Shown here: positions 1 through 7,990 of the stretch, one piece after another
Numbering within the stretch: position 1 is the first letter of the stretch
Layout: each line of letters opens with the position of its first letter
Origin: Monosporascus cannonballus
Taxonomy: Eukaryota; Ascomycota; Sordariomycetes; Xylariales
Assembly: GCA_004154925.1 (NCBI GenBank)
Contig: QJNS01000557.1
Location: 1-12,965, forward strand
Reading direction: 5' to 3'
DNA: 12,965 nt
Notes under the pieces: generated by a model
The model's database searches: none
What the model was told of the DNA's origin: nothing
What the model saw: only the letters and a program-made list of their open reading frames with translations
Program-made: the position numbers and the translations under genes

Positions 1-14
1 CACACACACACACA
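1..14. repeat. (CA)n microsatellite
   Basis: Seven CA units open the window and are followed by a degenerate CA-rich stretch. The tract probably continues to the left of the window, so its real length is unknown. Confidence 0.85.
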
Positions 15-938
15 TCACATTCATCCATCGTATGTAGTTCATATTTCCAGATTAGCTATCTCACGTCCTAGGCCTAGTCTGCCGCCGCCCTGAAGAGAAC
101 TTTTCGAGGCGAGCACATGGCTAGGCGACCAGCCCGATACCCAGACCTGCTATTTCTGGTAACCAAGTGAGGTCACCGCGACATCTATCGAGGCGCTCGC
201 AGTCCGAGCTACGACCCGATCGCCGGAGCGGAACTGCCAGTCATAGGCGCATAGCCAGCTGACTCAGGGGAGAGGATCGGACACATTAAGGGGGAGGATG
301 GTGAAACAGCAGTTCGAACGGCTAGCCTAGCCGCGGGGCGCACGGCGTGCCGAGGCAGATCCAGCGGCAGGACCGTTTCTCCCCGCACGGCCACGGGGTC
401 ACGACATCATATCCGCGCATCCCATAATGCTGACAGGTGGAGAGCCGAGAGGCGCAGAGATAAGCGCGGATCCACGGGAGGCTACCATCGGGCCCGGGCC
501 CGGACAGATGGATTCGAGGGATGAACGAGGTAGGCAACCATCTGTTTGGAAGAAATGCGATTGGTCTGATGATGAATCAACTCAGAGCGGATGCAGATAT
601 TTTTTCCTCGGCTCACCAAAGCGTCAAACAGAGGAGTGAGTGCGAGTATAGCTATGGTATCACAAATAGGGACATGCGACCCGGTAAGTAGGAGCCGCGG
701 CTCGTGTGGTACAGGAACGACCTTGACGGCTGGCCATACCCCACTTAAGCGCCCCCTTTTCTCTCGCGTGAGGCGCACCCAAATTTGCAGCGCAGCGTGG
801 GGTACTATCGCTACACATCGTCTAGCACAGATAGTCTCAAAACCCGACTTTGCTAAACGATTTCCCCATGGTTATGCCTCGTAGGGGGGCCTCGCACGTC
901 TCGCCGATGGCCACAATTTGCCTGTCAACTCAGCGGTA
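15..938. other. Spacer without recognisable gene (downstream of the cupin gene)
   Basis: Both strands were read and no known protein motif, splice-consistent exon chain, tRNA or rRNA was found. Several open frames of 60-115 codons exist, for example minus 482-778 and plus 591-884, but they look like chance frames. A short GC palindrome built from two GGGCCC units lies near 490-502. The 3' UTR and poly(A) site of the cupin gene must fall at the right end of this stretch, but I see no clear signal. Confidence 0.5.
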
Positions 939-1964
939 TCAGGCAAGCCAAGCATCACCCAGAATCCTGGAATCCTCCTGCGCGCCGGGTTCTCTTGGTT
1001 CGATCGGCACGCGGTTTGGCTCCGAGTCCGCCACCACAACCAGTATTCGAGCCCATTTGTCAGTTCGATTCGATAACCTGCAGACCCTATTAGTATCTAT
1101 GGGGACGGTCCTTGGAGGCTCTTTTGGGCCAATAGGAGATTTGGGAGAGCTTACGCATGCATCATACCGCGCTGAAGAACTACTTCTCCTATGACCCACC
1201 GAGTCAGCAGCTGCACGCCACGTCGAATATCCACCACGAGTACGTCTCGACACTCAAAGCGTGTATAGTTAAAGATAGACGCGCATCGAGGAAATTTGGA
1301 GGTTTTCGGGGGCGAGGTACCACGACAGGAGTAGTGCCATTGTATTTCTACATACCAGGCTGGCAGAGAGTCTCAACCGGTTCACCATAGGTGGCTTTCC
1401 CATCGTTTACCGTATAAGGCTCCTGTGGCGGAGTCATAAGGCTCAGAGTGCCTTCAACGATAACTAGATAATCCGTCGAAGTGGTTCGGTGCTACGAAAT
1501 GAGTCAGCATTCGCTCAACGGTTGGGGGCCAAGGGTAAGTTTGGTGACAATGAGTCTTTCTCCCCTCGAGAAAGCCCAAATATACGCACCATCGTGCCCT
1601 CAGTGTTTGGGGCCAAGTCTAAGTAGTAAACATTAAGTCCGCCAGGCAGGACGATGCCGGCACCCGGGACATCGTCCAGTGGGACGTTACTACACAACGG
1701 TTGGCTGTCAGCTTCACGAAAGTCCAATTCGACGTGCCAAATATAATGTAGAACTCACAATCCATCATTGCTGGTGGGCACCCGCTTGCTTGTGGCCACT
1801 CGTGTTCTCATCAAGGAACCTCCAAGGATGGGCTCGGGCTCAAGGACGTCTACGGCCATGTGTACTCCCGGTTCAGCACCAGGCTCTGCGGCCCTGGCCC
1901 TTGGGAGTGGGAGATTCGACGCGATAATCCGTCTCGGAGCCGGGAGGGTGTTCTTCGATGCCAT
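939..1964 (-). CDS. Fungal single-domain cupin (RmlC-like) protein, 5 exons, 204 aa
   Basis: Exons run 1964-1759, 1689-1590, 1491-1356, 1188-1155 and 1077-939 (TGA). The introns are 69, 98, 167 and 77 bp, with donors GTGAGT, GTGCGT, GTATGT and GTAAGC. CTGAC lies before the first three acceptors, and TACTAAT lies in the last intron. ATG 1964 has A at -3 and is the first in-frame ATG. Residues 1-68 form the usual family leader (LPAPRRII...KRVPTSNDG). The cupin barrel spans about 70-175. Motif 1 is H103-R-T-T-S-T-D109 followed by VEG; motif 2 is G148-EVVLQRG-MMH158-ALSN162. Compared with the canonical G(X)5HXH(X)3-4E, the second His is Thr105 and the Glu is Asp109, so only two His ligands are visible. 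Such cupins are common in moulds, sometimes inside secondary-metabolite clusters, but their substrate is generally unknown. No PKS or NRPS neighbour is present here. The family call and exon chain are firm; the function is not known. Confidence 0.9.
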
Positions 1965-2094
1965 AGTTGCGGGCAAGGCGAATATTCTAGGCCTGAGTCA
2001 AATTTAACTGCGGGAAGATGGTGACTTGATTGGTGAAGCATTCGTGAATGATGACCATGCCTCGAACCTCTCCCATTGACGAACGAGACTGGCA

Positions 2095-2101
2095 TTTATA
2101 G
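2095..2101 (-). promoter_or_regulatory. TATA box of the cupin gene
   Basis: The minus strand reads CTATAAATGCC, a near-perfect TATAAA element about 130 nt before the cupin ATG at 1964. A CCAATCA sequence lies between it and the start. Three ATGs fall in the intervening leader and could be small upstream ORFs if transcription starts just below the TATA box. The assignment is by position and consensus only. Confidence 0.5.
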
Positions 2102-2751
2102 CTGCGGACTCAGGCGATCCTTCACTTTGGGGAATTGAGTAGACGTGATATTCGTGTTAGTGATTACAAATGCCTGCTGATTAATTAGGAGACAAAACGT
2201 CCTTATGAGTGGAATCGCGCATTCTGAGGTCAATAGTCGTGTGGTGCCAAAAACTGGAGCTTCACTTATTTAAGCTTGAGATGGTCAAGCGCGGTGGGGA
2301 CACAGGTTATGGATGAGGTGAACTAGGATGGTCAACGTCGCGCTGATGGAGATCGCATGAGATCAATTACTAACCGAGGAAGAACCCAGTCTCATAGCAA
2401 GGCCGAGGGCGACAGCCTATCCTACCGCGTACCTAGTTTGGTATCAATCCACCCTTTTACGACTCGTAACGCCAGCACCCGTGACGCACATTTTTCTCAA
2501 GCCCAGAAATCCCCTATCTTTAGTAAATGGTTGCCCCGGCCACGTTTTCAAGGACGACTGCGATCACTATAATAGTTACGTCCAGGATTGCCCTGGCGTT
2601 TCCAGAGGTAGTCCCACTCAGGCTGTCAACAATTAGGGAGGCGCCGCCTCCGGCGGGCAAGGATTGTTACCAGGTCTATACCATCGAAGGCTAGACTACA
2701 GAGGCCTTGGCGAGGGTACGAATCCGGTCTCGTAAGCGGCACCGCATCACC
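2102..2751. other. Spacer between the cupin promoter and the SR-protein gene
   Basis: This segment holds the upstream region of the cupin gene and the 3' UTR of the RNPS1-like gene, which ends at 2752. I see no coding exon, tRNA or repeat. The open frame plus 2357-2572 shows no recognisable motif. Confidence 0.5.
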
Positions 2752-3765
2752 CTAGCGATACCCGCGACCCCGACTACGGGACCGACTGCGGTCTCTGTAG
2801 CTATCGTAACTACGGCTCCGCCTGCGGTCGTCGTAGTCGTCGTAGCTGTCTCTCCGTCCGCCCCGGCGTCTGGGAGGAGATGGCGATCTGGAATCATACG
2901 AAGCTGAGCGGCTGCGACCGCGACGGTAGACGGGCGGAGGAGACCTCGAGCGTGATGCGGAGCGAGGACGGTAGGTATCGAAGTCATCCCGAGCCGGCCG
3001 TCCACGCGGCGGCCTTCCTCCACCGAAACCAGGGCCTCTGCCACTGCCACCGAGAGCAGCGCCGCCGCCGGCAGCTCCTCGGCCACCACCTCTACCCGGG
3101 GCGGGGAGTCTGGGATCAATGTTCGCACCCCGGCTCGCAGTAGGAGGCGAAGGTGAAAACTTGCGCCGGGGCAGGACTATGGAGACGTTGATGATGGCGC
3201 CGTCGACCTGGGCTTCATGCATGTGGGATATCGCAGCTTCGGCGTCTTGCTCGTGTACGTAGAGGATGTACGCCGTACCGCGGTTCGTGTTGACTATAGG
3301 GGATGGTGAGTGGTGAAGGAAAGGTGAGGTTAGGACGTGGGTAGCTTACATTGTCGGTTCATTGGGAGATCGAGATCTCTGATGGGGCCGTAATGACCAA
3401 ATATTTCCCGCAAGTGGTCCTCATTGATGTTCTTGGTCAATTTCTCGACGACGATCTACATTTTGCAAAGTCAGCGCGATCATGTGCAACATACGTAGGT
3501 GATGCAAGTAGGTATGCATCCATGTATGCATAGATGAAGCATCGCTCACCTTGGTGCTACCTCTCAAGGGACTTTCACTTCGGCCGCGGCTCCGGGATCT
3601 GCTCCGGCTTCTACTCCGACTGTCGCTGTGGTATCTGCCATTGCGACGAGGGGCAGGTGACGGGGATCGCGTGATGGATCTCGGACGACGCGCCGGCGAA
3701 GGTGACCTGGAGTATCGCGACCGTGGAGTGGGAGACGGGTCGCGCGACGGCGATCTGTAGTCCAT
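2752..3765 (-). CDS. rnps1: RNPS1/SR45-type RNA-binding SR protein, 3 exons, 287 aa
   Basis: Exons run 3765-3550, 3455-3350 and 3293-2752 (TAG). The introns are 94 bp (GTGAGC donor, CTGAC branch) and 56 bp (GTAAGC donor, CCTAAC branch). Residues 1-72 are an N-terminal RS region with SPSP and SRSRSR runs. One RRM covers about 73-150: RNP2 is IVVEKL (73-78), helix 1 is NEDHLREIF, and RNP1 is RGTAYILY (112-119). The RRM ends VDGAIINVSIVLP. A Gly/Arg-rich linker (about 160-200) and a long C-terminal RS/SP and RGG-like tail ending RGRGYR follow. This RS-RRM-RS order and the RRM sequence match RNPS1, a splicing activator and exon-junction-complex-associated protein in the nucleus. RNP2 lacks the usual aromatic residue, so base stacking at that site may be weak. 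ATG 3765 is the only sensible start. The orthology call is from memory of the family, not from a search. Confidence 0.92.
3501..3543 (-). other. Predicted hairpin in intron 1 of the RNPS1-like gene
   Basis: TATGCAT (3513-3519) and ATGCATA (3526-3532) are perfect complements separated by 6 nt. GATGC (3501-3505) and GCATC (3539-3543) form an outer arm. On the transcript the structure starts a few nucleotides after the GTGAGC donor. It is seen in the sequence; any role in splicing is inference. Confidence 0.5.
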
Positions 3766-5078
3766 GCCAGCTAAGAATGGAATATTCTGATTAAGCAGTC
3801 AAATTGGGGGGATGACGGTGAAGAAGATGATATTATTGATGTTTGGTATTGCGGTAGCTAAAGAGGAAAGACCAAGATCAGCAGTAGGTAGATGGAGCCT
3901 CAGTTGCTTGCGGAATGATAAGAAGCTTGCAGATGCTTATCTTATCTCTAAATCTACTGTGTCCCAATTGTGCCAAGACCCTACCGATACCTTTTCATAG
4001 TGCAAAATAAAGCTGCTGCCCCACATTATACTACCTGTAACAGATATCCATCTATCGCTACATTCATAGCAACTGCATAGCGTCTATATGCAATTATCAG
4101 ACAGGTGACATATATCCCTTCCAGAGCTCTTTTTCTTGTATATTGAATGAAAACAAAATAATAGAAGACTAACATAGCGGTCTGTAACTTGCACTAAACA
4201 GGCATATTGAACTCTCCTGAGGTATTTTCGTTCGTGGCTCCTATATGCTATGATAATGTTATGGATCGAATCGCGTCTCTGCGTCCTAACCAAAGTAAGC
4301 CCTGCTCGTCACTAAACGACTGCCCCAGGATCTGGGGGGATATGCATTGCCAACTACAAGGGGGCTTAGCAATATCTAGGAAATTTGTTTCCCGTTGTAG
4401 GTTAATATAGAATCAAGCAACCCTAAGAGGAACTGTTTAATACAAGTGAAAGGGGAAGCCGAACGTATAGGCTGAGGAATGAGGCTGTTCTCCTATGATC
4501 ATGCGATGAACTTGACGAAGTCGGCCCTGATTCCTCGCCTATGAATGAGAAGCTCGCTATAGCCAACGGTATCACCTAGGCCGCTGATCATCGCATCACC
4601 CCGGACTTGCTGGATATCCTGTTCCAATAGCAGCCATGAACAGACCATACTGCCTTCTCGTATCCATAACATTAACTGTGTCAGTAGCATGATGACCACA
4701 AAACCAACTATCCAGGCTGGGCGATGCTATTAATTCATTCGTGGCATCCAGTAACATTCGTCGAACATTGTGTTTGTGGTATAGGCTACCTATGGTTCAG
4801 TGGTCTCGACTGTAGCTTGGCCAGCATTGCCAAGAAAGCTTTGTTGCAAGCCGTACGAAGAACCCGCACCCTTGATGTCATGTGTAGGTGGCTTTCACGT
4901 ATGATCCATGCCAGCCTTTCCGGGTTACCATTTTATTCGAAGCCACGGAGAGTCGCTATAAAGTCCAACTGGATCCCATCTCCTGCGGTCTAACGTTTGC
5001 TGTGGTTTCTAGATTATTGAGAAGTGCGAGAACATTCCAACCCCCTGTATAAATTCGCGATAATTCGAATTGACTAAC
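3766..5078. other. 1.3-kb spacer, no recognisable gene
   Basis: The left end contains the promoter and 5' UTR of the RNPS1-like gene; no TATA box is obvious. The right end is the 3' flank of the gene ending at 5079. Open frames at plus 4724-4993 (89 codons), plus 4207-4410 and minus 4499-4699 were read for known motifs and splice partners, and none was found. The middle (about 3780-4450) is visibly AT-richer than the flanking genes. No tRNA, transposase or terminal repeat was detected by eye. Confidence 0.5.
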
Positions 5079-6345
5079 TCAATGCACGATGCCCCAGATC
5101 TTGTGACCGACAGTATCCAGCCATGTCTTGACGGCATCAATCGTCCAGAGATTGAGCCCGTATGCCCCATAGCCGACCCAAAACAATAGTAGCAAAATGA
5201 AAGCGACCAAGGAAACCTTTCCCCAAGGGATGCGGGACATGGGCGGGGGGAAGCCATGGATTACGCCACAGAGACCGCGTAGAATGGCTCCGAAGCAACC
5301 CCACCACTTCTTCCGTCTAGGCGGCATTGCGCCTCTGACGGCTGCGTGCCGAGTAGAGCTGCCGTAGTGCCGGTATGGACCTGGGGTTCCGTAGCCGCCG
5401 TGGTTGTGAACCGGTAGCAGAGCCGGCCTCTCAGTTGGGATGTCGCTGTAGATGGACGTCCGGGTGTGTGAATGGACGTGGGTGTGGACATGGGTGCCGT
5501 GATATTCATTCACTGCCTCGAGGAGGGCTCGTTGATATCTCATATGTACACGTTTCGCTTTCGGTCTCGTTTGCGCCGTCGCAGCCGCCGGTCTCGCCTC
5601 TTCATGCCGCGTCCACGTATCCCAAAGAGCTGGGATATTACCCTCTGAAACACCTTCCCTTTGAGGCCCCGACAAGAAATCCACGAAGCCATCATCAACA
5701 TCGCTATACCGCCTTGCTACCGGCTCCGCCTGTTGTGAGTGCGCACTACATATGCCCAAATCGTTCTGCAGGACGTCCGGGAGGGGGACTGAGAATTTCG
5801 CGTACTCGATGAGTTCTTGGAAGCTCCTCCGCGACAGCGCGAAGTCCACGTCCGGCCTCTCGAGGTCGTATGGCTGCAGGTTAGCATACGTCACGGTCTG
5901 CGGCCGGCGTGTTTTCACGTAGGAGTTCTTCCTGAGCCCCGGGGACCGATTTTCTAGCGTCAGCAGCTTCCCATTGTCTGGATGAGGGCTACATGGTTCA
6001 ATGGGTAGGTGCGCGCGCCGGGCTTTGGAGTCGTGCGGGTGTCTGAGCTCGAGGGGTGTCTCGTTGAAGGAGGTGAGCTAGTCGAAGAATTAGCGATTTT
6101 ATTCTATGCTATGGGGGTAGTAGTATGTTTGAATTTGAAATGGGACGTACAAAAAGTACGTCTACTTTCCCGTCCTGCAGTCCGGCCGAAAGGATGACGA
6201 CGGGATGTTGATACAATCCCACTGCCAGATTGTCGTCCATGATCTTTACGTTCTTAATTTTGGGAAGCCAGAGGATGATCCCGCCCAGGTGAGACCTTTG
6301 TTGACGTGGCCGGCTATCGCACTCGGCGACGATGACGGCTGGCAT
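5079..6345 (-). CDS. Uncharacterised fungal protein: beta-rich N-terminal domain, His-rich linker, C-terminal membrane segment; 2 exons, 397 aa
   Basis: Exon 1 is 6345-6151 and exon 2 is 6077-5079 (TAA). The 73-bp intron has a GTACGT donor, a GCTAAT branch and a CTAG acceptor. ATG 6345 has A at -3. Residues about 20-70 (GGIILWLP, HPVVILS at 47-53, then VDVLF joined to LTSF across the intron) match a widespread, unnamed ascomycete family. A conserved extension follows, ending in a motif around 134-158 (LQPYDLERPDVDFALSRRSF). The middle is low in recognisable structure and has alternating histidines at about 258-269. A basic RRKKWWGCFG patch (about 318-328) precedes one hydrophobic segment at 354-373, leaving a 24-residue tail. 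It is therefore probably a tail-anchored or single-pass membrane protein. The domain is recognised across the splice junction, which supports the intron. Biochemical function is unknown. GTG 5918, the apparent start of the long uninterrupted frame, is only an internal Val codon. Confidence 0.88.
6144..6162 (-). other. Perfect hairpin over a 5' splice site
   Basis: GACGTAC (6144-6150), AAAAA, GTACGTC (6156-6162) is a perfect 7-bp inverted repeat with a 5-nt loop. On the transcript the loop is the last five nucleotides of exon 1, and the whole GTACGT donor sits in the 3' arm of the stem. The structure is seen directly; an effect on splicing is inferred. Confidence 0.6.
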
Positions 6346-7990
6346 TATCGGCTACGGTTATGGTCCCTGGGGCCACAGGGAGCGCAAAATGCAAATTCAA
6401 CATGCGATATGAACGGCGCTGCGGTTGCAATATTCAAAACAGCAAGAGCCCGTAGTAACTGCAAATTGTGCAGAAAGTTCGAATATATGCGTACTTGTGA
6501 GCCAAAGGAGGTCCAAATAACGGGCCAACGAGGAAACTCATGAGGGAGAGGCAGCGCACGTCAATCAACTCAGCCTCGGCGCTTACCGCGGCCACGTTTC
6601 GGGCCTCCATATCCGGCTACCACGGCTGCTTTGCGACTGGGCAGTTTTACTCTGCCGGCATGAATCGGGAACTTCAACGTGGGTGAGCGGCCGCCATTGG
6701 AAGCTGACAGCGGGTGAAACGACAAACGGCGGCATGGCTGGTCGGTTGGCGGCCTCCGCTACCTTTGATATAGTAAAGCAATGGAACCGCTTCTCCATTT
6801 CTCGCATATTTTCAAAAAGATCATTGGGCATTGCGCCCCAGGAGATCGACCAACAATCCCCGCAGGGATCCCAGTCGGCGGCCGCCGTCAAGTCAAGCCT
6901 CGCGGCGCGGTAAGGTAACTCTCGTCGACTGAGGCTGGAGAGTGCGCGCGCCAACCATAACTTAAAATTCAGAAACTAGGAACCCGCGATTCGTGATATG
7001 CCTACAAGAAGGGATATGTGAAGGATAGCAAGGTTCTGATCGAATCCCATCGTCGGTGGCGGTGCGCGCTGGGGTGAATGACGGTTCTGGCGGGCATGAG
7101 CCCTCGGGGATGAACGAGTCCCCATCTCTCCCCTTCTCTCGGTGCTAGGATTAGTGTGGGCTCTTCTGAGGTAGCCGACGTCATTGATCCTACAGATGGT
7201 GGCCAGGAAAACGAAGAACAAAAAGGGGAAGAGGGGAGCAACGTTTCAGAAGCCGACATGATGGGCTCTCCTCGTCCCTCCAGTCTTTGCACCACGTGCC
7301 ACATCTATGAAATATGCGGAACATGAATATAGTAAGCTTGCTAATGCCATTAAACTGCTTTTTCGAATGGGTTTCTATTATACAAATGAAGTAGACCAGA
7401 GAGATGATGCGCACCTGACCTGACTGTGTAAGAGAAAATGACGAATCAAAATACACCCCCCTAGTCTCCCTATATTAGACTTAACCTGGAATCAGTCTTC
7501 CATAACTCCAAACTGTCCTATTCATTGATACATTGTCAAGGATGCATTGAAATGGAGTGAAGATGCTTAGTGGTAGAAATGAGTGTATTGAAGCTGGATG
7601 AAGAGCTATGCTAAATACGTCGGACCTGAAGCCTCATTATATAGACAAATCACCGCATCCCATGGCATTCCATGCATATGCACCCATGAGCCCGTATCAG
7701 CATGCATGGAGGTTGTTAGGAAATGGTGCTAGAGCTTATATAAAGAGACTTCACGTCTGTCGGATTTCCACACAACGTCAGGCGCTCGAGCTGTATTAAT
7801 TCAAGCGTTGTATCGTTATATATATATATTCTCACGGAGCCCAGGTCAAGAGGAGTTCCCCATCCAACTTCAATACACCCATTCAGCCTCCAGATACCCC
7901 TTGCCATTATGACCTCTAGAGTTTCCACTAATTGAATATCTAAGTGGCACTTAGACTAAAGTAAAAACAACTCTGCCAAGTATGTTGCAA
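6346..7990. other. 1.6-kb spacer, no recognisable gene
   Basis: The left part should carry the promoter of the gene starting at 6345. A weak TATA-like CATATATTC (minus strand) lies near 6482-6490. The right part is the 3' flank of the hydrolase gene. Minus 6583-6954 (123 codons) is the longest open frame, and an acidic plus-strand frame covers 7114-7326. Neither shows a domain I know or convincing splice partners, and a plus-strand frame of 76 codons overlaps the first. A small or lineage-specific gene is possible but not supported. Confidence 0.45.
7817..7829. repeat. (TA)n tract
   Basis: A run of 13 alternating T and A lies in the 3' flank of the hydrolase gene, about 160 bp past its stop codon. 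It may contribute to AT-rich 3'-end signals; nothing more can be said. Confidence 0.7.

Noticed and set aside
1515..1727. Separate small gene inside the cupin locus
   Set aside because: Only 1689-1590 of it is exon 2 of the cupin gene; the rest is read-through of introns 1 and 2.
2880..3143. Open frames on the plus strand and in other minus frames across the RS-rich exon
   Set aside because: They are shadows produced by the repetitive Arg/Ser codons of the RNPS1-like gene.
4724..4993. 89-codon plus-strand frame with a YLW-containing stretch suggestive of a HET core
   Set aside because: The residues around it do not follow the HET blocks (no WID...CIIQD continuation, no LSHCWG-like block upstream).
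5079..5918. A 279-aa frame taken as a complete gene starting at 5918
   Set aside because: The codon at 5918 is GTG (Val) inside a longer exon. The frame continues to 6077 and splices to an exon starting at ATG 6345, restoring conserved family blocks on both sides.
6583..6954. 123-codon minus-strand open frame
   Set aside because: No recognisable domain, no splice partners, and a competing plus-strand frame over the same bases. Its length is compatible with chance in GC-rich sequence.
7114..7326. Acidic plus-strand open frame (about 70 codons)
   Set aside because: No in-frame ATG near its start, no known motif and no convincing splice sites; left as unassigned spacer.
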